A stretch of DNA of 64,000 nt from Moheibacter sp035515075 (lineage in GTDB: Bacteria > Bacteroidota > Bacteroidia > Flavobacteriales > Weeksellaceae), in NCBI GenBank assembly GCA_035515075.1, contig DATJBZ010000027.1, forward strand, positions 1-64,000, written 5' to 3'. Positions 52,014 to 59,779 of this stretch are shown here, piece after piece. The position numbers were made by a program, and so were the translations under genes. The notes under the pieces were generated by a model, which saw nothing but the letters and a program-made list of their open reading frames with translations, made no database searches and had not been told where the DNA came from. Positions within the stretch are counted from its first letter, which is position 1. Each line of letters opens with the position of its first letter.

Positions 52014-52031
52014 ATCCCTAAAAATGGGGAT
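52014..52031 (+). promoter_or_regulatory. Palindrome in the curli control region (candidate operator)
   Basis: ATCCC (52014-52018) and GGGAT (52027-52031) form an inverted repeat with an 8-base centre. It is centred about 60 bases upstream of the TACATTTG promoter element, a distance at which an activator dimer could work. A T run follows, so a transcription-terminator role is an alternative. Confidence 0.35.
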
Positions 52032-52079
52032 TTTTTCAATATCAATGAAAACCATGATGCAATTAAATCCATGACCCGC

Positions 52080-52087
52080 TACATTTG
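52080..52087 (+). promoter_or_regulatory. -7 element (TACATTTG) of the curli operon
   Basis: TACATTTG fits TAnnTTTG, 28 bases before the curlin ATG. There is no TTTG at the -33 distance, which would fit a promoter that needs an activator. Confidence 0.5.
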
Positions 52088-52115
52088 TACCACTAACTAA
52101 AATTATTTAATTATT

Positions 52116-52868
52116 ATGAAAAAATTAGTATTAAGCGCAGCAGTTGCAATGATGTCAATTGGCGCATTCGGACAAGCCAATACGGATTTAACCGTACAAT
52201 TAGGAAGCTCAAACTGGGCTGAGGTTGATCAAATAGGTTTTGAAAATGAAAACATGATCTTACAAGTAGGTGACTCTAACGAAGCCTATGTAGATCAATT
52301 GGGTGCATGGAACGAAAACAGCACAGTACAATTGGGAATTTCCAATCAGGCGTATGTTGATCAAGTAGGACTCGGTAACAGCAGTGAGCAACTCCAGTTG
52401 GGTGCTTTAAATTTTGCCAGCACAGACCAAACTGGTTTCTTGAATAGCTCTGTTCAACAACAAATTGGTGTAGGTAACATTGCAATGTCCACCCAAGATG
52501 GGATTTTGAATGAAGTAAGACAAGACCAAACTGGCGTTCTAAACATCGCTATTGCAAGCCAAGACGGAATGTTCAATGATATTGATCAAGAGCAAATTGG
52601 AATGGGGAATTTGGCAATCGCTACACAAGATGGAGACTTCAACACCAACATTCAATTCCAAGATGGCGCTGGAAACACAGCGATTGGTTTACAATTTGGC
52701 GATTTAAACACCATCGACCAATGGCAAACTGGAACTGGTAACACAGCTATAGACATTCAATTGGGTGATGACAATTTTGCTTATGTTACGCAATCAGGAG
52801 ACGATCACATGCATACTGGTGTCCAAATTGGAAGCAGCAATAGCATGTACATTTCTCAGTCTAACTAA
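52116..52868 (+). CDS. Major curlin subunit with ten 22-residue repeats (CsgA-like)
   Basis: This 250-residue secreted amyloid subunit has a signal peptide of about 20 residues (FGQ-AN). It then has ten tandem 22-residue repeats with the curlin pattern Q-x-G-x2-N-x-A-x3-Q-x-G-x2-N, where Q, G and N stack to form the beta-helix-like fibril. The first nine repeats are exactly 22 residues long. The last is degenerate and ends SNSMYISQSN. E. coli CsgA has five repeats, so this subunit is about double. It is the first gene of the curli cluster and the likely bulk fibre component. Confidence 0.9.
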   Translation: MKKLVLSAAVAMMSIGAFGQANTDLTVQLGSSNWAEVDQIGFENENMILQVGDSNEAYVDQLGAWNENSTVQLGISNQAYVDQVGLGNSSEQLQLGALNFASTDQTGFLNSSVQQQIGVGNIAMSTQDGILNEVRQDQTGVLNIAIASQDGMFNDIDQEQIGMGNLAIATQDGDFNTNIQFQDGAGNTAIGLQFGDLNTIDQWQTGTGNTAIDIQLGDDNFAYVTQSGDDHMHTGVQIGSSNSMYISQSN

Positions 52869-52905
52869 GTCTTATCTCCCCCCCGATAAAATAAAGTTTT
52901 AACCG

Positions 52906-52965
52906 GAACTGTCCTAAAATTCACCACAAATGGGGGAGGTGAATTTTCAGGGCAGTTCTATTTTT
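52906..52965 (+). terminator. Strong hairpin with T-rich tail between the curlin genes (attenuator/stabiliser)
   Basis: GAACTG (52906-52911), T, CCT and AAAATTCACC (52916-52925) pair with GGTGAATTTT (52938-52947), AGG and CAGTTC (52953-52958) through about 20 bp. There is one bulged C at 52948 and one T-G wobble. TATTTTT follows. Operon neighbours continue on the same strand, so this may be a partial terminator or an mRNA 3' stabiliser that favours the major subunit over the secretion genes. Confidence 0.8.
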
Positions 52966-52977
52966 AAAGATGAAAAG

Positions 52978-53355
52978 ATGAAACTAATAAAAACCTTATT
53001 GACTTGCATCCTTTCAACACTTTGCACAATCTATGTTCATGCACAAGAATTGAAAGAAAGTGAACTGATCAACTACATTTCAAACCATGCCGATCCTACT
53101 GTGTCAACCCAAATTCTACAACTTGGCAACAACAATACAGCCAACATTGATGGGAGGAGTTTGAATTTAATTCAACAAGGAAATGACCAACAATTCACTT
53201 ACATAGAAACTTCTTTGATTCCATCAGAACTCAACGTTCACGTTGAAGGACACAACAACCAAGTTGAAATCATTGGCAACAATCAAATTATGGATCAAGC
53301 AACCATTAACATTCAAGGAGACAACCGAAATGTATTGATAAGAAATTACCCATGA
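52978..53355 (+). CDS. Minor curlin-like subunit (CsgB-like nucleator candidate)
   Basis: This 125-residue secreted protein has a signal peptide (VHAQ-EL) and a few curlin-type units: ILQLGNNNTANI, NLIQQGNDQQ, VHVEGHNNQVEIIGNNQ and INIQGDNRN. The units are fewer and less regular than in the major subunit, as for CsgB. The function as a nucleator is inferred. The start is the ATG at 52978. An in-frame ATG at 52930 lies inside the loop of the intergenic hairpin and is rejected. Its stop overlaps the start of the csgE-like gene by four bases. Confidence 0.75.
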   Translation: MKLIKTLLTCILSTLCTIYVHAQELKESELINYISNHADPTVSTQILQLGNNNTANIDGRSLNLIQQGNDQQFTYIETSLIPSELNVHVEGHNNQVEIIGNNQIMDQATINIQGDNRNVLIRNYP

Positions 53356-54068
53356 AAACAATTGTCTGTTTTATCGCCATGTTTTTCGCTTCATTTGTTT
53401 TCGCACAAACAGAAGAAGAAAAATCACCAGTGAATGCCTCCATCGAAGTGGAGCAACAAGACAATATATTAACCTTTCATTCCAAAATTCAAAACAATGG
53501 CGATTTGTTTTTGGAATACAATTATTTGTTATTGGTCAAAAAAACAGACCACAAAAAGAACTTGTCGATCAATCGTCAATCTGGTAAATTCACTTTAGAA
53601 CCCAACGAAGCCAAACAACTCAGCCAGACACAAATCAACATCTCCAATGAACAAAGTCTGATTGCTTACTTGTACATCCGAGACGAAAACGAAAATAAAT
53701 TGATCACCAAAGACTCCATTGCCTTTGAAAACTTGAGTGCATTCAAAACTGTCGACGAAAAATCTCTCATCATCGAGGGGCTTGTGATTGACGAAACCAA
53801 GACAAAATTGGGAGCAGAATTTTATGACCAATTTTATTCAATGTACCATCAATTGCCTAAAAAGTATCGATTCATAATCAGCATTTCTGAACTGCCTTAT
53901 AGAGGACAATCCAGCATCATTCAAGTAAACATTGGTCAAGATTTGATTCAAGAATTCTTTTCTAATCCCAATGAAGAATTCAACAAAGAACAAGCCACAT
54001 TGGCTTTAAGAAGAATCGCCGCTTATGCGGCCAACAAAGAGAAAATTAAACTCGAATTTATCTATTAA
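53352..54068 (+). CDS. csgE: CsgH-like/CsgE fused curli chaperone
   Basis: This 238-residue periplasmic protein has a signal peptide (FVFAQ-TE). Residues of about 27-130 form a beta-sandwich-like region with SIEVEQQDNILTF and NRQSGKFTLEPNEAKQLSQ, reminiscent of CsgH, the curli-assembly inhibitor of alphaproteobacteria. Residues of about 138-238 match CsgE (IEGLVIDETKTKLGAEFYDQFY, YRFIISISELPYRGQSSIIQVNIGQDLIQEFF), which guides curlins to the CsgG pore. E. coli CsgE has only the second part. The CsgH resemblance is my reading and needs profile confirmation. It is translationally coupled to the minor curlin gene. Confidence 0.8.
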   Translation: MKTIVCFIAMFFASFVFAQTEEEKSPVNASIEVEQQDNILTFHSKIQNNGDLFLEYNYLLLVKKTDHKKNLSINRQSGKFTLEPNEAKQLSQTQINISNEQSLIAYLYIRDENENKLITKDSIAFENLSAFKTVDEKSLIIEGLVIDETKTKLGAEFYDQFYSMYHQLPKKYRFIISISELPYRGQSSIIQVNIGQDLIQEFFSNPNEEFNKEQATLALRRIAAYAANKEKIKLEFIY

Positions 54069-54081
54069 AAAATATAAAATT

Positions 54082-54495
54082 ATGAAACCCCTCTCATTTA
54101 CTTTTGCCATCACCTTACTTTTGCTTTGCAACAACATGGCTGCACAGCAATTGAATTACAAAGCTGTCAATCCGAATTTTGGTGGGAATTACTTGAATTA
54201 TTCAGGTTTACTATCCTCTGCCAATGCGCAAAACCCTTATGACGATACGCCCAAACAACAAATCAACAACAGTCCGCTCAGCACTTTTTCTGACTCGGTC
54301 AAACGACAAATTCTGAACCAACTTACCAGAGGTTTGATCAACGGCGGTACGCTAGGTGCAGGTCAAGGTTCTGGCATGGAATCAGGCACTTTTGAAATCG
54401 GTGGACTCGTTATCAACATTGACGATACCCGAAGCGGATCCATCATCACCATCATTGATTCGCAAACTGGAGAATCTACAGAAATCATACTTTAA
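54082..54495 (+). CDS. csgF: Curli assembly protein CsgF
   Basis: This 137-residue secreted protein has a signal peptide (NMAAQ-QL). The mature N-terminus YKAVNPNFGGNYLNYSGLLSSANAQNPY matches the conserved CsgF segment that inserts into the CsgG channel. The rest is a Gly-rich linker and a beta-rich C-terminal domain. The start is the ATG at 54082. It lies 13 bases after the csgE-like gene. Confidence 0.9.
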   Translation: MKPLSFTFAITLLLLCNNMAAQQLNYKAVNPNFGGNYLNYSGLLSSANAQNPYDDTPKQQINNSPLSTFSDSVKRQILNQLTRGLINGGTLGAGQGSGMESGTFEIGGLVINIDDTRSGSIITIIDSQTGESTEIIL

Positions 54496-54512
54496 ACTAA
54501 AACGATCGAATT

Positions 54513-55886
54513 ATGAATCCCCCAAAACTCTTTTATTTAGCCCTCTTTACTTTACTGCAAAGTTGTGGCATTTTCATGGTTCCACCTGGCGGTGTCGAAC
54601 CTCAATCCAGCATTGGCGAAATAACTGCCACACAGAAAGACTTCAAACAATTGCCCTTGCCCAAAGAACAAGTGGTCGTAGGTGTTTATAAGTTCAGGGA
54701 CCAAACAGGACAATACAAAGCCTCTGAACAAGGTGCCAATTGGAGCACTGCCATTCCACAAGGCATCACCACTATTTTGATCAAATCATTGGAAGACAGC
54801 AAATGGTTCATCCCCATTGAAAGAGAAAACATCGGCAATTTATTGAACGAACGGCAAATCATCCGTACCACACGACAAGAATACGCCAACGGCAATGCTT
54901 CAGACCCTTTGCCTCCGTTACTCTTTGCAGGAATCTTATTGGAAGGTGGCGTCATTTCTTATGACACCAACATTCTCACGGGTGGTGCTGGTGCACGCTA
55001 TTTTGGTGTTGGCGGATCTACGGAATACCGACAAGACCGCATTACTGTTTACTTGCGAGCGGTTTCAACCAATAGTGGAAAGATTTTAAAAACAGTTTAT
55101 ACCTCTAAAACCATTTTGTCACAGTCGATCAATGCCAGCATGTTTCGCTACGTAGATCCTGAAAGATTGATGGAAGCTGAGTTAGGCGTCACCAACAATG
55201 AACCCGTTCACATGGCCGTCACAGAAGCCATCAACAAAGCGGTGTATTTGATGATCTTAGAAGGCATCAAGGACAACATTTGGCAAACCCAAACAGCAGA
55301 TGAGGAAGTTGCCAATGATTTGTTAGAAGCCTATGAATTGGACATCATCGAAAGCAATAAAAAAGTGGTCGGAAAAGGAGTGATGGATGAAAGAAGATCA
55401 AAGTTCTCAATGGGCGTGGCCTATACTTTCAACACTTTGAAAGGAGATTATAAAACTTCTACAATGCGTCCAGGCGCGAAATTCAACCTCAAATACAATT
55501 TTTCAGATACTTTCAATGCCAATTTATCCATGGGCTACCAACAATTGGGCGCCAAAGAGCATTTCAGATCAGAATTTCTGAATTTTGACTTGGATTTAGA
55601 ATATTTGGTGATCCCCTTCAATGAATTTAGCCCTTACTTATTTGGTGGAATTGGCGTGATCAATAACACCAAAGGTGAAGACAAAAACTTCAAATTCAAA
55701 ACCCAATTTGGAGGAGGATTTGAATATTTGGTTTCCCCCACCATCGGTTTCAGAGGTTTTGGCGCTTATCACATCGGAATTGATGATGATTGGGACAAAT
55801 TGGTCAGCGGAAAAAGAGATGACCACTTCTTACAAATCGGCTTCGGCATTCAGTTCAACTTTGGTCACCCAAACAAATCTTTCTAA
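54513..55886 (+). CDS. csgG: Curli secretion pore CsgG with C-terminal beta-barrel domain
   Basis: This 457-residue outer-membrane lipoprotein has the anchor cysteine C18 (LLQSC). Residues of about 30-262 are CsgG with VVVGVYKFRDQTGQYK, NWSTAIPQG, WFIPIERENIGNLLNERQII and GVGGSTEYRQDRITVYLRAV. In the constriction loop N76 and W77 replace E. coli N55 and F56, and E72 aligns near Y51. Residues of about 297-454 are an OmpW/porin-like beta-barrel ending FGIQFNFG, absent from E. coli CsgG (277 residues). The acidic export patch after the cysteine is missing, as expected for a pore reached from the periplasm. It forms the secretion channel of the locus. Confidence 0.9.
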   Translation: MNPPKLFYLALFTLLQSCGIFMVPPGGVEPQSSIGEITATQKDFKQLPLPKEQVVVGVYKFRDQTGQYKASEQGANWSTAIPQGITTILIKSLEDSKWFIPIERENIGNLLNERQIIRTTRQEYANGNASDPLPPLLFAGILLEGGVISYDTNILTGGAGARYFGVGGSTEYRQDRITVYLRAVSTNSGKILKTVYTSKTILSQSINASMFRYVDPERLMEAELGVTNNEPVHMAVTEAINKAVYLMILEGIKDNIWQTQTADEEVANDLLEAYELDIIESNKKVVGKGVMDERRSKFSMGVAYTFNTLKGDYKTSTMRPGAKFNLKYNFSDTFNANLSMGYQQLGAKEHFRSEFLNFDLDLEYLVIPFNEFSPYLFGGIGVINNTKGEDKNFKFKTQFGGGFEYLVSPTIGFRGFGAYHIGIDDDWDKLVSGKRDDHFLQIGFGIQFNFGHPNKSF

Positions 55887-55888
55887 TT

Positions 55889-57376
55889 ATGAAAACAATT
55901 CATCTTATCTATATACTCGCATTCTTTTCACTCATCGGTTGCAGTGAAGACCTCCTTGATGGAAACGAAAAAGGAACACTCAGAGGAAGCGTTCGCTTGG
56001 AATTATCCAACGAACCACTCGCAAATGTGAAAATTACAACAACTCCTTCTACACTTACAGTTTACTCAAATGAAGATGGCTTTTTTGAAATCTCAGAAGC
56101 CATGCCCATCGGAGATTATTCTGTCAAAGCCGAATTGAATGGCTACATCACAGAAGTGAAAGCCATCAGCTTGACACAGTATGACCAAACGGTTTCAGTA
56201 GATTTTCAAATGATCACGGACGAAACTTTAAACAGACCACCCAGCACTCCAGTATTGATTTCGCCCACCAATTTGGCCGACAACCAACTCAACAATTTGA
56301 TATTAAAATGGAGCAGCACAGATGAAGACGAAGATTCTTTGAGCTATCGCGTACTTCTTAGCGACAACTTCACCAATAGCCAAACCGAATTCACAGACAT
56401 CTTAGCCGACACTTTGCATTTGAACCAACTCCAATTTGGTGCAACTTACACTTGGCAAGTCATCGTTTCTGACGGCATCAATAGCGAAGTTTTCAGTGAA
56501 TCCAGCCAATTTACAGTTCGAGAAAACCCTGAGTATCGTTATCATTTTGTTCAAATGGACAATGGAAATTACGTCATTCGATCGTCCAATTTAGAGGAAA
56601 CCATCAACATCACTACTTCGGCTTATTCCAGTTGGCGACCGCACAAAAACAATGTGGCCAATAAAATCGCTTTTTTGCAAACCATAGCAGGGCAAACCCA
56701 TTTGATGACCGCCAATCTCAATGGACAAAATCCAATGCAAATTAGCCAAATACCACTCAACGGCTTCAGAAGTGACTTATTAGACTTTGCTTGGCACAAA
56801 AATGGAAGCCAATTTATTTTTCCAAATTTTGACCGATTGTACAAAGTAAACAGCAACGGAACAGGGCAACACCAAATTTACCAAACACCCGACAACCAAT
56901 TCATCACCAAATGCGCTTGGAGTTATGACGGCAGCAAAATCGCCATCGTCACCAACGACATTCATGGTTACAATGCCAAAATTCACATCATCGATGGCCA
57001 AGGAAATTTCATCGAAACCATCTTTGAAAACCAATTGGGCGCCGTTGGCGGAGTAGATTGGAACATCACAGGAAATCAACTCTTGTTTACCCATGACATT
57101 TCTGGTTACCAAGACAATGAATACCGTCAGATCGACACAAGGATTCTGTTGTACCACTTCAGCGATGCCTCCATAGAAGACCTTTCGGATCTGAGCGAAA
57201 AGCCCAATGGCACCATCGATATCGATCCGCAATTTGCCCCCAATGATGCCGGCATTATTTTTACCAATACGTCGAATGATTTGATCTCAACAAAATCAAT
57301 TTATTTCATTGATTTGAATGAACCTGAAGTAAGAGAACTGATTTTATTCAATGCGCAAATGCCTGATTACAGATAA
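55889..57376 (+). CDS. Curli-locus lipoprotein with carboxypeptidase-regulatory, fibronectin and propeller domains
   Basis: This 495-residue lipoprotein (C18 in LIGC followed by SEDLLDG, an acidic surface-export signal) has a CarboxypepD_reg-like domain (about 30-115), a fibronectin III-like domain (about 117-212, PSTPVLISPTNLADNQLNNLILKW region) and a TolB/WD40-like propeller (about 215-495). The gene starts two bases after the csgG stop and is followed by a terminator, so it belongs to the curli operon. A role in surface docking or regulation of the fibres is likely, but nothing is established. Confidence 0.8.
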   Translation: MKTIHLIYILAFFSLIGCSEDLLDGNEKGTLRGSVRLELSNEPLANVKITTTPSTLTVYSNEDGFFEISEAMPIGDYSVKAELNGYITEVKAISLTQYDQTVSVDFQMITDETLNRPPSTPVLISPTNLADNQLNNLILKWSSTDEDEDSLSYRVLLSDNFTNSQTEFTDILADTLHLNQLQFGATYTWQVIVSDGINSEVFSESSQFTVRENPEYRYHFVQMDNGNYVIRSSNLEETINITTSAYSSWRPHKNNVANKIAFLQTIAGQTHLMTANLNGQNPMQISQIPLNGFRSDLLDFAWHKNGSQFIFPNFDRLYKVNSNGTGQHQIYQTPDNQFITKCAWSYDGSKIAIVTNDIHGYNAKIHIIDGQGNFIETIFENQLGAVGGVDWNITGNQLLFTHDISGYQDNEYRQIDTRILLYHFSDASIEDLSDLSEKPNGTIDIDPQFAPNDAGIIFTNTSNDLISTKSIYFIDLNEPEVRELILFNAQMPDYR

Positions 57377-57398
57377 AATTCAATCACTACATATTCCG

Positions 57399-57429
57399 AG
57401 ACCGCTGCCTAAAAATAGCGGTCTTTTTT
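57399..57429. terminator. Terminator at the end of the curli operon
   Basis: AGACCGCT (57399-57406) and AGCGGTCT (57417-57424) pair, followed by T to 57429. It separates the curli operon from the convergent kup gene. Confidence 0.9.
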
Positions 57430-57431
57430 AT

Positions 57432-59406
57432 TCAAACCAAAGGATCTTCTCTTCTTTTCAAATCCAAAACCGGCACGTTTTTGTCAATGATCAAAGGATA
57501 ATCTTCAATTTTCACCGAGCTGTTGTCCAAACCAAAAGCATGCTGCACCAACAAACTGTTTTTTCGAATGAAAGCAAATCCATCCAACAGTAACTTTTCG
57601 TACCAAGGAAATTCATTGTCATAAGAAATCTGCTTTTCTATGATCACATATTTATAATCCGCCACAACTTGATTTTTATGCAAAGAAGGATAGCTACTCA
57701 ACATGTCAAACTCACCTGATGCGCTCAAATCCGACAAAACCTTTTTGAACAACGCTCCTATTTTAGGCGCAATTCTAAATCCCAAATAAAAATCAACCCG
57801 AATGAGCTGGTCTGAAAACTTCGTAATTTGGTATTCCATCCCATAAGGTTCATCCAAAACATGCGAATGAACCATCCAATAAATGTTGGCACGCTTGGGC
57901 CGTTTGTTCAAAATCGAATACAGTACTTTCGATTCAATTTCATTCTTGTTGTGAGCATTAGTCAAATAAATCAAATTGTTTGCGTATTGAGGCACCGTTT
58001 CATCCTTGCTCAAATCAGCCAACACATTGATGTAGTCGTTTAATTTGATAAATTCAGTGTAATTTTTTCGCAAATGTTTGCCCAAATACCAAATGCCCAT
58101 CACCGAAGATAAAATTCCAGCCACCAACAAAGAAATGTATCCTCCATGATGAAACTTCTCAACATTAGCAATGAAAAATGAAATTTCAATGGCGCCATAA
58201 ACCGATGCAAACAACATGATAATTGGTTTAGGAACACGTTTCAAGAACATAAAATAAACCAACAAAATACTGGTTGAAATCATGCACATCACAATTGCCA
58301 AACCATAAGCAGCTTCCATATTGCTGGACTCTTTGAAATAAAGCACGGTAAAAATACAACCGATGCACAAAATCCAATTCGTGGAAGGAATGTACAATTG
58401 TCCTTTGACCACAGAAGGATATTTGACCTTTACTCTGGGCCAAATATTCAATCGCATCACTTCATTGATCATCGTAAACGAACCTGTAATCAAAGCTTGC
58501 GCCGCAATAATCGCAGCAATGTTCGCAATGACAATACCAATGGGAATAAACCATTCTGGCATCATCATATAAAAAGGATTCTGAATAAAATCAGCACCAT
58601 TTTTGATGGTTTTCAAGGACAAATCAGGGTGAGCAATTAAAAAAGCGCCTTGCCCAAAATAATTCAACACCAAAGCAGTTTTCACAAACAGCCAACTGAT
58701 GCGCACATTTCTGATCCCGCAATGCCCCAAATCGCTGTACAAAGCTTCCGCTCCAGTCGTACACAAAAACACAAAACCTAGTACAAAGAATCCTTCAGGA
58801 TGCTCTGCCAAAAGCAAATAGGCATAGTACGGATTGATCGCTTTAAAAATCTCAGGCACCTGAATGATTTGTGAAATCCCAACCAATGACAACATTAGAA
58901 ACCACAACAACATGATCGGTCCAAAAAACTTCCCAATCGCTTTGGTGCCATAACGTTGAAATAGAAACAAACAAAAAATGATGGCAATTACGATAGGAAT
59001 CGTCTGAATTTCAGGATAATAAATCTTCAATCCTTCTATCGCAGAAGAAATTGAAATGGGTGGCGTGATGATGCCATCTGCCAACATCGCGCTTCCACCG
59101 ATGATGGCCGGCACAATCAACCAAGGTTTTTTCATTTTTTTGACCAAAGCATACAAGGAAAAAATTCCTCCCTCGCCTTTGTTGTCTGCCTTCAACGTCA
59201 ACCAAACATATTTGATACTCGTTTGCAAAGTCAATGTCCATAAGACACAAGAAACTGCACCATACACCAAACTTTCTGTGATAGGAGCATGTCCGAAAAT
59301 AGCTTTCCACATACAAAGGCGATGTGCCAATGTCACCATAAATGATCCCTAAAGTGATGAGTAAAGTTCCTAAACTAACTTTGTTGATGCTGCTATTTGC
59401 TTCCAA
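57432..59406 (-). pseudogene. kup: KUP potassium transporter, broken by a frameshift near the N-terminus
   Basis: The full product would be a Kup/HAK potassium symporter of about 658 residues with 12 helices. Residues SINKVSLGTLLITLGIIYGDIGTSPLYV are read from 59406 in one frame. The body (KAIFGHAPITES..., KADNKGEGGIFSLYAL, ADGIITPPIS) is in another frame from 59313 down. The junction is at 59307-59313, where GTSPLYV should run directly into MKAIFGHAP. Two bases appear to be missing (GTG-GAAAGC for GTGATGAAAGC). Translation from an internal start would lose the first helix. The start at 59406 is TTG. It could be a recent mutation, programmed frameshifting or a sequence error. Confidence 0.85.
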
Positions 59407-59779
59407 TAAATTTGTGAATTAGTTGAACAACGAAATTTCAACGGTGGTAAACTATACAAGACGCTGAAAGTTGAAATAAGTTAAATAAAATTTCGGTTCA
59501 ATCTACTTTTAAAAATAGATTGCTATCCATTCGATAAAATGAGTACAATTCAAAAAAAGTTTTCCATCAAAAAAAAATACCATTCAATCTGCTTTACCTG
59601 AAAAATTTCACAACTCACCTCTCGAATCGCTAACCCATTAAAAATTAACAACCTTATCGCGTAATTTTATTAAAATAAAACTAATAGATAACTTTTAAAC
59701 ACACGACTAAATGTTTGAAAATAATTGAATAAATATTAGAATATATTTTAAATTTGCATTGAATATTTAGACATGAACT
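59407..59779. other. AT-rich intergenic region between kup and the tail-fibre-like gene
   Basis: These 373 bases hold no open frame that I would trust, no RNA gene and no terminator. The only recognisable element is the promoter at 59724-59756. The region is notably AT-rich with poly-A tracts (for example 59571-59578). Confidence 0.6.
59724..59756 (+). promoter_or_regulatory. Promoter of the tail-fibre-like gene
   Basis: ATTG (59724-59727), a 21-base spacer and TAAATTTG (59749-59756) form a good Bacteroidota promoter, 23 bases before the ATG. Confidence 0.6.

Noticed and set aside
52014..52036. The ATCCC/GGGAT palindrome with T run as a terminator
   Set aside because: It lies upstream of the curli promoter between divergent genes, so no rightward transcript is expected to end there. 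A weak antisense role is possible.
52180..52860. The regular repeats as a CRISPR array or satellite
   Set aside because: They code for 22-residue curlin units in one open frame with variable bases. There are no identical repeats with unique spacers.
52930..52977. In-frame ATG at 52930 for the minor curlin
   Set aside because: It lies in the loop of the long hairpin and adds 16 residues before the signal peptide.
59011..59406. A separate 131-residue gene at the left end of kup
   Set aside because: Only its first 33 residues or so are conserved, and they are the true N-terminus of Kup. The rest is out-of-frame Kup sequence.
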